Assembly (NCBI GenBank): GCA_001598975.1
Contig: BBXU01003030.1
Coordinates: forward strand, 1-64,000
DNA: 64,000 nt
Reading direction: 5' to 3'
Source: Parachlorella kessleri
Taxonomy: Eukaryota > Chlorophyta > Trebouxiophyceae > Chlorellales > Chlorellaceae
Shown here: positions 22,871 to 34,500 of the stretch, in pieces
Layout of the letters: the number at the start of each line of letters is the position of its first letter
How positions within the stretch are numbered: position 1 is the first letter of the stretch
Notes under the pieces: model-generated
Database searches by the model: none
Told to the model about the DNA's origin: nothing
Seen by the model: only the letters and a program-made list of their open reading frames with translations
Translations under genes and position numbers: made by a program

Positions 22871-24187
22871 GCCTGAGTGGGCAGTTATGAGGGATAGAGA
22901 ACGGGGCAGGTCATCATGTAATGATGGGCTGGCCATTTATATTCAGCCAGTCCTGGGGTGCAGATCGTTGCCCACCCCGCCTGTGACTTTACTCTTTGCA
23001 TGAATCATCAGCTGGGAGCGCTCCTGCCCCCGCTGGTATCTGAGCTGCATTTCCCAGTTGGTTGACACTTACCTATTTCTCTGGCGTATGTACTTCTTCT
23101 TCCTGCCTCACACCTTAGTGGGCTGAGTGAAGCTGCAAGGAGGTCCTAGTGCACCCTCATTGGACTGGTATCGGGCAAGTATGCGTGCGGTGTTTGTCAT
23201 GTGGCCAAGTAATGCTAGCCCCCCTTGTGGCATGCATAGCTCATAGTGGCAGTGAGTCTACTGTGCCTCGTTTTTCCGTAACTTCTCCTTTCTAAGGCTA
23301 GACCTCTCTGGCACTCCACTGATTCGTAGCTTCCTCTTACAAAGCACATGCATGCATCTCGGATGTGTTGTAGAGGCCAGATGCATCATGTCAGGAGTTA
23401 AAACAAAGTGTTGTATGTGCAAGCCTTAGTCTTGACTTGTTTGTAGGTTGCCATACACCTGTTGGCAACCCCTGCCAAAAGGGCAGTGAGAATGCTGCAA
23501 TTGGGGTGCAAGGCGGCTTGTCATGGAATGACTTATCTGTGCCGTGGGGCTGCAGCGACAATGTGTTGCTCCTTGGTTAGACCGTCCCCTCGAGAGGAGT
23601 TAGCAACCCCTTTAAGGGCTCTGTATCTGGGCTCTACTCTATGGGTATCACCACACCTTTCATGTCTGTCTTCCAACGGTATCTGTTGTGTAGTTTAATA
23701 CTTTGATCCTCGTTATGTACTATTAGGTCTCTTTAAAGACTTTGCAAATTTGCTGCACAAATGATACTGCAGGGCTGCTTGTACTTGGGTGGCGTGTCAA
23801 CTTTTTGTGCGCTGTGACATGGTAGTTGTCCATGACCTGTTGAAAATGGTCTTGGAATGATTGGAAGACTGGCAGTCCCTGTTTGACATTGCTCATACCG
23901 TGGATTATAGAAGCTGACATGGCTGATCTGCAAGGGCTGATGCGGTAGTGTAATGATTGCAAGGGAGTTGAGTTACATCTGCACCTTGCTTGCAGGGGTG
24001 ATGTCACCACCCATGTGGCTCTCAAGTGGTATGGCTCTGCCCCTTCTGTTCCCTTGAGGCAGCTGGTTTACCTTCTACTAGTGGGCGCAAGCCGTCGGTT
24101 TGGTAACATGCCAGGCGCACTACAAAGTTCACCTGGTCAGCTAGGTACGATCGACAGCTGCCGTCAAGCAAGCTGCCGCCATTCGTG
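22871..24187. other. Interval between convergent genes
   Basis: 3' flanks of the membrane protein (+) and of the large polytopic protein (-). TGTAA occurs at 22917-22921. Short frames such as 23462-23698 and 23723-24025 show no family-like sequence. Confidence 0.5.
22917..22921 (+). terminator. Candidate TGTAA polyadenylation signal
   Basis: TGTAA 46 bases after the stop of the small membrane protein gene. Confidence 0.4.
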
Positions 24188-27100
24188 TTACCAAGAGTAG
24201 GTGGGTGTGGGCACTGTTGTGCCGCGCTGCCACTTGCGCTTGAGCGCCGTCTCCTCCTTGTGGGAGGCGTACAGCAGCAGCGCGGGCCGCAATGCCCAGC
24301 GGGTTTCCACCTGCCCGCGGTGCGTGGCGAAGCGCAGCAGCAGCACCAGCACGCTGACAATCATCAGGCCAAGGCCGGCAAGCGCCTGCACAGCAAGCGA
24401 GCAGGAATCCTAGTGACAGGAAGCACCTAGGGGGCAGAGCAATGGGGTTGCTATGCACCTTCACAGAACGGACCTAGCATGCGCATAGCCTTCCACTCAG
24501 AGCATGCAGCCATGGAGGCCACCTCTCCTTGCCACATGCCTTACTCAGCCCAGGCAACTTGGCTTCACGCAACGCTGCCAGCCAATCCAGTTACTAGCAG
24601 AGGCATGTGCAACATGCCATCATGTGACCAGCCCATGGTGCCAATGAACCAAGTGCTGAAGTTTGCTCCCCAGGCTCAGCCACCCACCACAGCAAGTCGG
24701 TCCACAGTAGTCGATGCCAGATTGTCTACCTCCTGGATAGTGGCCGGGTTGCATGCGCAGGCAGTGCTCTCCAGGAAGTTGAAGTACCTAAAGTTGAGGC
24801 ACATGCTGGGGCACGGCTGCACAGGGGGAGGGGCAGGCAGGGCTGGGTCCAGGAACAGGCCCCGCGGCCTACAAAGCCGGTGATTGGAGGTGTGCCTTGG
24901 GCGCCTTGGTGCACTGTGTCAGTAGCGGCAGCATGCAGGCCTCAGCCGAGTTTAGTAAGAGGAGGGCTGAACGCATGATGTCAGCCTCACAACGGCCAGC
25001 CGTCAAGGGACATATCGCGTCTGCGCAGACACCAGGGACCCGTGCTCACATACCAGGTTTGTTGCATTGCGCTCTGCACTCAGGGGGTGGAACTGCGGCG
25101 CCACCATGGCTTGAACCCCGGCGTCGTTCACTGACATGTTGAGGGCGGCCACCCCTGCAGCGGCTAGCAGGCTCGCATCCTCGCCAGTCACCTGCATGCA
25201 ACCATGCAGGGCACAGCCCAGCCCCTTGGCTGCTGCTGGACAGCTAGTTAGGCTCGAGACTTCGGCTGGCTCTCGGGGCATGCACTTCGTGGAGCCCAGG
25301 GCATTTGCTTCAGTGTCAGCCTTGTAACGCCACTCCCAAGCAGCGGAAGGCGCTCAACTGGGCCTACTTGCCTCCCGCAGCTGCTCGTACGATGTGAAGC
25401 TGTACTTGTCGCCCGTGGCACGCTTCACCTGCACCAAAGCATGCTGTGGGCCTCCTCTCACACCTTTTCTCCTTTCACCATTCCAGGCAACCGTAGGGTT
25501 AATGAACACAGGTGGTGTTTTCAAGAGGTCTCCGCCTCTCGCAAACAACTTGCCTGACACCCATGCCAGCCGGGACGCTAAGATGCACGCAGCAGGTGCA
25601 CAGCACAGCAGGCCCTTGTGCACAGGAGAGGCGGATCTTTCCACTATGCATACCGCACCCCACCCACCCACCCCCCTTGTCCCAGATTCACCAATGCCAG
25701 GAAGGCCTCCCCAAAAAGCTGCGCAAATGTGGACACTGCCGCCTGGTTCTGCTGCGTCAGCCCCAGCGCAGCGCTGTAGGTGCCCATGGAGCTGGTGCTG
25801 GCCAGCTCCAGTGTCTTGCTGGCGCTCTCGCTCACAGCCTGGCACCCCACCAGCCACGCCCCTGTGGCCACCAGCAGGATGAGCAGCCACACCAGCGTGG
25901 CGCTGTTGGCTGCGGCAGCACAAACCAGGGAGGGGGGGGGGGGGGTCTTGGTTGCGGGGTAAGGCAATAGGGGACTGTGACAGATTGCTCAGCAGGTGAG
26001 TTACACACCTGCCAACCCATGGCAATTGAGAGCCCACGTGTGTGTTTGCTTTCCGGCAGGAGCTGGACTGTAGTCCACCTGCGACCCCACAGTGTTGCAA
26101 AGCATACTGAGGACCCTGTATCAAAGCCACCCACCTGCAATGAGCGTCAGCAGCATCCATTTGAGGGTGCGGTGAGCCCGATAGGAGGCATCAGCCAGCT
26201 CCCGGCCCGAACCGTCCAGCCGTGGTGTGCCGCCTCCTGTTGAGCCCCCACCGCCTGAACCAGGGCCCTCCCCCGTTACGCTGTTGCCTCCCTGAGCTGC
26301 CTGCCGCTGCCGTTTCCGCCGCCACCGCAGAAGCATGGGAGCCGCAGCCCGCAACGCAGTCGCCACCTTACTAAAAGACGGCTTGCTAGAAGGGCCGCCG
26401 CTGCCATTGCCACTTATGCCTGCTGCCTCCGACGGCCGAGGCGCTGGGCGCACGTCTTTCTCCATATCCGACAGCACACTGTCATCGCTATTGAGCCGCG
26501 CAGCGCGCTGTTGCTGCTGCCCCTGCGGCTGGCTACCTGCGGCACCCAGGCCCTCCTCCTCATCTAAGGTCGATAGCTTGCCAGAGCCTTCCCTTGCGCT
26601 TGAGCCTGGCCTAGACTGCTGCTGCTGCTGCAGTGGCGGCTTGGCCTGGTGCTGAGCGGTGGCTTTGGACATGGAAGGCAGCCGGCGGTGGAGGGGCGCT
26701 CTGAGCTTGCCGACATCCACCACCACCGGGCTCCGCGACTCCGGGGGCCTGACAAGCTCCCCAGCAGGCTCGCCGTTGCTCAGCAGGCCCAGCACGCTCT
26801 GCATGCCCCCTGGCACCCTCGCCAGCCCCAGCGCTCGCTCCCACAGCCCAGCTGCCTGGCGCTTGTCGCTCCTGAGAGCCTGGGCGAGGTCTTGCACAGG
26901 CACCGCTGCTGCTGCCGCCGCGGGACCCCCTGCCGCTTCTGGCACAGCAGCGGCTGAGGGTCCAGGGTTGTCACCCACCGGCAGCGTGGATGCCTTGCGC
27001 TGCAGGGCGCTTGGAGAGGGCTGCCGCGGGAGTGGCAGCGAGACAGCACCCCCCTCGGGGCTCTCTCGACCAGGCCAACCAAAGCCATTGAGCAGCGCTG

Positions 27101-28639
27101 GCTGCTGCTGGGTCGGCCCTTGTTCAGAACAGGGCTCCCCAGCCAGTGGCCATGAGGGGGGCCGCGGCAGCCCAGGCACCGGCAGTAGGAGCTGTGTCTG
27201 CTGCTGCTGTAGCTGCTGCTGCCCCAGCTGCTGCTTTGTCAGCCTGCTGGCCTGCTGCTGATGTTCTGTGAGGGCGCCTGTGCCATACATGCGGCGGTGC
27301 GCATAGATGGAGGCAGCCACAACCAGCAGGGAGTAGATGATGCCTGCATGCGGGAGGTGACACAGTCAATCACGCCCAAGCTTCGTGACTGTGCAAAGCA
27401 CGCTCTACAACTTGCATAGATAGCGCCCAGACATAGAGCGCCCAGGAATGCCAAGGTAGCGTGGGCAAACACACAACTTGCAGCATTCTAGGAAGCTGAA
27501 CTGGTAAAGCAGGCACTCACCAATTATCGAGAGTGGCAGAGTGATGCCAAGGGTCACTGCAGCAAGAAGAAACCCAATTGTAAGTCAGGGTTTGGGCTGT
27601 GAGCAAAGTGAGGATCTAGGCTGAGCTGAAGCAATGCCGTGGCTGGGCCCTTACCAACCTGCATACACCGTAGCTAGCCAGGCAAGGCTGGACTGGCCCC
27701 CTGACGTCAGGGTGAAGAGCTCTTGCAGATACCCATGTGCCTGCAGAGCAAGAAGGAGGCACAAGCTAGAGCATCACTCAGCTGCTGCTGTTTCCACACA
27801 AGGAAGAGGGCCAGCACTTGGCAGGCTCTCTGGGAAGCCACTCTCACAACCCTCTTGCAAGCTCCTCACAATCACGGCTTTGGGCACGCCACGCCTGAGC
27901 TAGGTTTCTTACGTCTGCAACTGTGACACAGTACAGGATGAGCCCTGCCGAGAGGGCCAAGCAAGACACCACCGCCAGCCAGTCTGTCTTTGCGAGCACC
28001 CAGCTCCACAGTGGTGCTCTCTTGGCCCTGCAGTTCACAACCTTGCCGTAAGCATTCCTGCTCGCGGTACTGCCCCTTGCATAGGTTGGGCCTGGAGCCA
28101 GCTTGGTTCGTTCAAGCACAGGAAGTGCCTGTGTTCTGCCTAGTTGCACAGCCTAAGCACCTTGACTACAAACCTGGCGTCGGAGGGCAAGGAGTTGGCT
28201 CTCATGCTTGTTTTCAGCACCCGTTCAACAGTGGATTGGGGGCTTGCAAGCTTATATGCGTTGTCAGGGGTAGCCACGTTTGGTCATGAGTACTCCTTGA
28301 TCAACCAAAGAGGCTCCATCCTGTACTCCTAAAGAGTGTTTAGACTCTTCGTAACTCCTAGGGCTCGATACGTACTTAATAAGGACTCTCCTCCGCCCGA
28401 CCTGCCAGCGCCGCGCCACCGTGTACCCCCCTAGTCCCAGAAGGCCGGGCGCGCAGTTGCTGCGCATTACTGGTCGCACAAGTATTTCTCAGCTGAGAAA
28501 TTCTGCAGCCAAGCGTGCTGGCTTACCTTCAACGGGTCTAGCAAGCCCGTTCCACACAGCAGGCGGCGGGGGGCGGCTCAATAGCAACCTTACTTCCGGT
28601 GTTGTGAGATCGTACACAGAACATCTTCAACAGAGCCAG
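24188..28639 (-). CDS. Polytopic membrane protein with large Gln-rich loop, unknown family
   Basis: Several exons are well supported (27343-26135, 25191-25054, 24816-24730, 24385-24188), others approximate; the 5' end (about 28639) is uncertain and may lie further right. In order: a segment with SRPPPPAVWNGLARPVE; a helix in TDWLAVVSCLALSAGLILYC; a second in LGITLPLSIIG joined by an intron to IIYSLLVVAASIYAH; a cytosolic-type loop of about 370 residues rich in Gln, Pro, Ser and Ala; LKWMLLTLIAGG and LVWLLILLVATGAWLVGC; a probably lumenal or extracellular part with NMSVN and NAT glycosylation sites and a four-Cys patch (PCPSMCLNF, ACACNPATIQE); a last helix ALAGLGLMIVSVLVLLLRF; and a short basic tail ending TPTYSW. 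The arrangement of long ectodomains between helix pairs recalls tweety- or prominin-like layouts, but I see no diagnostic motif. Confidence 0.55.
25932..25945. repeat. G14 homopolymer (C14 on the coding strand)
   Basis: Fourteen consecutive G on the plus strand. On the minus strand it is a C run about 20 bases before the acceptor at 25910, so it forms much of that intron's pyrimidine tract. Length polymorphism or assembly error is likely. Confidence 0.8.
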
Positions 28640-28928
28640 GAAGGGGGGGACTCAACAGCGGAACTGCGTTTCGTGTCAAGAGGCACAAGTTAATGGCACC
28701 CTTCACTGTGTGGTTGCCTCGGCGCGGAACCTCACAGCCCTGCAGTCCTACAAGCTGGTATTTACGGGACCAGTTTGCCAGGCATGTCACCTGGGCCATG
28801 CTGTGTTTGTGTGAGTGGTGCCACCGGCATGCCTGTCGACGAAACAATGCCAAGAGGACAGGGGAGACGGCTGCTGTGAGTCACCACCCACCGTGCTAGC
28901 GCCAGCGGCCTGCCGCCCCACCAACTAA

Positions 28929-30838
28929 TTAACGCTTTGGGTCCAGCAGTAGATCCCTGCTAGTCACAGTCCCCCTTCCTTCGATGACCACCCGATCTTC
29001 AAGCACTTGTACTACACCATACGCATTGGACCCAGAAGGCGCCTCCAGCATGGCCTCCAGGGTGACAAAATGCTTGCCATCAATGTTGGTGTATCCGCCC
29101 AAGTGATCGTGCCCAGCAAGCGCCAGCTTGACGGCTGGAGAAGACAGCAGCACCTGCAGTATGTCCTTGTAGTTCCAAGCCAAGTGGGTGGCCCTTGCCG
29201 CACCTACAAGGCAGGATCAACAAGGGCAGGCAGCTAGATGAGTCCCACGGGGCAGGCCAAATGGCCGCAACAACATACACTCACTCCCTACCACCCTTGC
29301 ACTTGCTGGCATACCAGTGTGGACCTGTCAAACAGGAAGCAAGCCCTCCAATGGGGCCTGACCATGCACCCATCGTCCTACCGAGGCAACCACCGTATAC
29401 CTGGTGCTACTTGGTGGTGGCTGGCCACGATGACCCGCTCCTTCGCTTCCTCAGCTTGCCGCACTGTGTCACCAAGCCACGCCAGCTGGCGACGGGTGAC
29501 CCCGCCGTTCCAGCTGGACATCTGGGGGTCCGCCTTGGACATGGGGTGGGCGGCTAGGAAGGCCTGTGCCTCCCGCTGCTGTTTACTGCCCTGCATGGTG
29601 CCACCATGTGCAGGGTGGGATTGGCTGCCTGCCTGTTACGTGGTGTGCCAAATATCCTGACATGGGCCGTCCCGCACACCAGAGTTGCATCGCAGCCATG
29701 CCTGAAGAAGAACTCTATGGTGACCCTGCTAGCAAGGCACAAGAGTTGCATCCTAGACACTGCTGTGGCGACGCCTGCAAGTCAGTCGGTGCTGCTGTCA
29801 CACGTGCCGGCAGGCAAGTAGCACCTTGAAAGCACCGCCCGCAGGATGCTCCCGGCCTGAAACAGCCAGCCTGCAAGTCCAGCAAGCGACACAACAACCC
29901 AGCTGGCTCACCTCAGGGTAGCCACTGTGGCCAGACATTTCGGTAGTATCCAGTACCACCAGCCTCCAGCTGTGTGGGAGCGGCAATGAGTAGTAGCAGG
30001 ACTGCGGGATGCCCAGCCTGCGGAGGACCGTCTGCCGCGGCACCGACAGGCAGTGGTTGCCCAGCACATGGTAGGCGGGGAGATCTGGACCCTGCACAGC
30101 GCCTTAAATTGGGGTCGGCAGAATGTGAGGCGGGGGCTGCATACTGGCGTAGAGATTGCTGAGGGAGCGGGCCTTGCAGGCCGCAAGGACGGCGAACAAC
30201 GAGTGCTACTCTAGCATGCCCACTCACCAAGCCCGCCTCGAATATACCGCTGATAAGGTTGAACTCAGCGTGGCTCTGGTGCTCTGTTATGTTGCCGTTG
30301 ATGATGTCGCCCTGCCGCAGCACAAGTGAAGCTTGGACGAGTTCCTTCACCAAGTATCTAGCCCAACTACAGCGGTGAACAGAAGCCAACTGCCAAGCTA
30401 CTCAGGATGCACTGGTGTCAAGATTCCCCAGCTTTACCCAGGCCATCTGCCCAAGCAACTCACCAGGTGCATGACAAAGCTGAGAGGCGGTTGCAGAGCC
30501 TTGAGCTCAGCCAATGCAGACCTAAGTTTTCCGGGCACTTCTCTGAACCGCTGCTGCCGCCCTTCCGTGTCCCCTATGTCCTGCAGGGGGCCACAGCCCT
30601 CTTCATATTGCCGACAGAACTTCCCCTTGCAATAGACCACCATCTTTCAGGAAGGTTAGGCGAGGCCTAGGCAGGCCAGCAAAGACGGCGCCCCGCTGAT
30701 GCAGTACAGGTTGATCAGAAGGATTGAAGGTCCACCACGTCTCTCCAGCAAGTGATCAGTAGGATAGGTTTCAGCACCTACCAGGTCGGCATATTGAGCG
30801 TCAGCAATGACTCCAAAACTAAACAAGGCGGCTGTCAT
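28929..30838 (-). CDS. ADPRM: Mn-dependent ADP-ribose/CDP-alcohol diphosphatase
   Basis: Six exons (30838-30782, 30580-30464, 30311-30228, 30091-29912, 29590-29401, 29203-28929) join in frame to 300 residues, the family's usual size. Metal-binding motifs of the calcineurin-like phosphoesterase fold appear in order: FGVIADAQYAD (the Asp-x-Gln variant typical of ADPRM), GDIINGN, LGNHCL, SHH and AGHDHLGGY. The closing part FVTLEAMLEAP and VVIEGRG also fits ADPRM. The enzyme hydrolyses ADP-ribose, CDP-choline or related nucleoside diphosphate derivatives to the nucleoside monophosphate plus a phosphorylated partner; it has no signal peptide and is probably cytosolic. GDIIN carries Asn where many relatives have Asp. 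The gene start lies about 660 bases from the SFI1-type stop, both on the minus strand. Confidence 0.93.
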
Positions 30839-31501
30839 GGTTGCTTAACAAACTTTCCTGGTGCGACCCCTTGTTCGTCAAAGGCACAATAGCCACGCAA
30901 TGATGCGCTTATTGTAGGGCAGTGCTCGGACTAGATGCTAATATGCTCGGGTTCGACTTAGGGTTAGTACTCCATTACATAAGCGCGCAATAAGTTTTTT
31001 CACATGATGTTGTGAAAGACAGCTTTGCCAAATTTGTTCGCGCAGCACTTCGACAAAGTATTAGCGCAACTCTAGTTGGGGTGGCACTTGTGCAATGGCA
31101 AGCTGACATGCCTGGCTGCAGGTTTGGGCTGGGTGCTGGGGGTTTAAAGCCTGCAGTATTCTTTGGGTTGCAGGCTGGTGCGCAACGACGGTCGGCCCCG
31201 GCTTAAGAAGAGGTCAATGTTAAAAAGAGGATACTGGTTTCAACAGAGTGCAAGGGTCTACACATGAAGCCCCACCTTCTGCAAGGCCCACTTTTGTCTC
31301 GACTGCTCTGTTGATATCTGTGCATCGTCTTTGCTATTTTTGAAAACCTCGCATCGCGCTGCCAAGACTGCATACACTCTGACACCACATTTCCAGGCTC
31401 CGCACACTGAGGAGGCACACTGCTGCTCTCGCAGGCCGGCCACTGAAGGCACCAGAGGATCCCCAACTAGATCCCCACCCTCATCCTTGACAGAGACCCT
31501 G
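30839..31501. other. Promoter of ADPRM and 3' flank of the SFI1-type gene
   Basis: No exon is recognised. A 64-codon plus-strand frame at 31012-31206 has no family-like content. Confidence 0.5.
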
Positions 31502-34500
31502 TTAGTCCAGCTCTGTGGAACGCCGGCCGGGAGAAGCCAGGCACATGGGGTTGTCATAAAGTGGCGTCTTCGCAGCATCTAGCTCCCCCTCGGAGTAACC
31601 TGCATGACGCAAATCAGCTGAACTGGGTGCCGGCAGGCGGGAACCCGACAGTCAGCGCGATGCACCTCTGCTTTGCTTGCATGCCCAACTAGAAGAACTC
31701 TGTCCTGCTCACAACAACCTGTGAACAGTATGCCCGCCACTGCTTACCGCCCCGGTTCACAGTGCCAGGGTAGGCGGCGATGAAGAGGTCTGGGTTGGGG
31801 GTTGTTGCACCGGCAAGCTCCCGTGCCTCACGTAATACGGAGGCAGATAGGCGACGCATGCTGTAGTCGCCCTGCACATGAGCAAACCGTTCATCATGAT
31901 TGCGAAGCTGGGCAGCAAATCACGATCAGGACAAGGTCACAAGTTTATCCTTCAACCTCCTGCATTGCCTGCGGCAGTACTTGTTGCATAAGAAGGTTCC
32001 CTAGCCAGGCAAACACAGGAATGCAGAACATTTTAACCTTCTGACAGCTCCAGCATGTACCTTTGCTACCCAGCACGGTCAGCTCTGCAATGCCCAGCAG
32101 AGCATATGTATATGAAGATATCCCGCAAAGCGCTGCTTACCCCATCCCACATGCCCAACCACCCCCTCCCCTACCTGCAGCTCTGGGAAGCCTGGCGGCG
32201 GCGTTTTAAAGCTGCCCATGGGCGTGTGGAAGGCGGTCTTGGCAGTCGCCAGCGCTGCCGGCAGCTCCTGAGCCCCTGAGAGCCGCTCCGAGGCTGTCCT
32301 GTAGCTTGTCTCCAGGCTGTCGGGTGGCGGGAGTGGTGTAGCTGCGGCCTCTAGCTGCTGGAGCAGACCTGGAGAGATGGAGTACCCCCGAAGGTCAGGG
32401 TCTGGTGTGGGCTCCGCATACAGCTCAGGGCTCGCAGCTCCTGCATGTGTATCAAAAGCAGGCGTGCGGGCTTGGCTGAGGGGTGTGTACTGGCGCGCCA
32501 CCGCCGCAGCTGCTGGGCTGTAGCCCCAATGCTGAGGCTGCTGACCAGGGAGAGCTGGGGAGAAGGCTGGCATTGCTGGGCGGCTGCTGGCAGTAGAGTT
32601 GGTGGGGCTGGCGGCAAAATGCTGCTCTGCAGGTGGCCTGCGCAGGGCGCTGACAGTGCCAGGCACACGCTGCACCGTGAACATGCCGTCTGGGTTAGGG
32701 GTGGCCCACTGCGTGATGGGTGTGCCGCCCCCAAACCCTGCCGACGAGGGGGTCAGGGGTGAGCGTGGTTGGATGGTTGAGGCGACCTTGGAGTTGGAGC
32801 TGAGGCCCACACTGCCACTCTCAGCCTGTGGTGTGACACGCTGCTCATGCTGCTCTAACGGTGGCGATGAGCGATGAGCTGGTGACAGTCGAGGCAATCC
32901 CTCAGGAGCTGCAAGCTGCCCTGCTGCCGGCTCCCCAGCCGGCCCCCTGCCTTGCAGCGAGCTGGCAATGTGGCTCAGCGGAGCCAGGAAACTCCCATAC
33001 AGGTTGGGCACCGGCAAAAGGTGCTGTGCGGTCCGGACGGGGCTAGGAGGGGCAGAGGTCACCCGTTCATGCAGCGGGGCAGGCTGCGGAGGCAAAGGCT
33101 GCCGTAGCGCCGCGGCAGCTGGGCCGCCCATTTGCAGCCCAAGGTGCATGGTTGCATGCATGATGCCACTGTCGTCAACCAGGCCCTCAAACATGCCCTG
33201 GGAGGAGGGGCCCTGGGGGTAGCGCAGGTATGCAGGTTGGAGGCTGCCAGGCTGTGCTAGGCGCTGCGCCACCCCGGCTGCAAGCTGCTGGTGCTGGGAG
33301 ATGTGGCCCCGGGCATAGCCTAGCTGCGCACGGATGGGCGAGCTGCAGCAGGGCATTGTCAGTAGAACGTCAGTAGAGTGCATCAGCGAGAACCAGACTG
33401 GCTGAGAGAGACTAGCCCAAGCCTACATTGCAAGGAAGCGTGGGCAGTATGCAAAGTTCTTAAGTGCACAGATGGCTCCCAACCCGTTAGTGTTCATCTT
33501 CTGTCAAATGGCTGACAGGTTTCAAACGTACCTAAGGAGGGAGGTGACGGGGGATCCCATGCGGGAGGGCAGTGGGTCGGCAGCCGCCTCATTTGTGACC
33601 TCGAACATAGTGCGCAGTGTCTCCTGCACATACATGCAGGCTCATGTGCTCCATGACTGGCAGTTTGGCTTTCAAAGGGAGACAGTGGGCTTTGGCAGGG
33701 GGTGATTTGTTAGCATCTATGCAGACCACGCATCCAGTTAAGCAGCATGTAGACGGGGAGGCTTCAGCATACCTGCATCTCGTCGTCAAAGGACTCCCAG
33801 TACCAGTTGCGGAAGAGCTTGAAGGCCACACGCTTGCGGATGAGGCAGCGGCGCAGATTGTCTGCAGCCGTCTTGCGCTCCTGAAGCACAGCCTGCCAGT
33901 GCCACTGCGCGGTCCTGAGCCGCTGCTGCTGCCACCTGCCCCACCAACCAGGGACGCAAGAATTAGCATGGTGGCGGGAGCCTCGTATGTAATTTTGTGC
34001 CAAGACAAATGTGCATCGACCCTAAATGATTGGCTTTGCAAGTAATGAGTGGCAGGGAATGGATGCAAGCTCTGTATCCTGATGCCTACCTCTGCATGAA
34101 GCGGGCGATGGCGGTGCGCCTGGCTTTGCGGGCCCTGGCCCCCTCGCGCCAAGCCTCAAACGCACCCCGGGTGACGCGCATACACAGGCGGTCCACAGCC
34201 CGCAGCATGACCGCCTGGGCACGCAGGCTGGCCTGCAGCATGAATGACAGTCGTTGGTCACGCGGGCGTTTTCAAGCAGACCAGTTGCCACAAGCAGCAC
34301 TTGGGGTGGATATGTTAACAGGCATAACTGATTGGCCATTTGCCTTGAATTTGGTTGTTGCGACTTCAAGCCAGGACTAAATGGTGAAGTAGCCTCGCAG
34401 CTAAATGTAGGTCGGATCACACCTGGAACCTTACGAGGAAGCACACGCCACACCTGTGTATACTGACGCCAGGCTGAGAAGGCCAGGGTTTGCAAGCCTG

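Noticed and set aside
31012..31206. Plus-strand 64-codon frame between ADPRM and the SFI1-type gene
   Set aside because: Short, unrecognised, and lies in the shared flank of two minus-strand genes.
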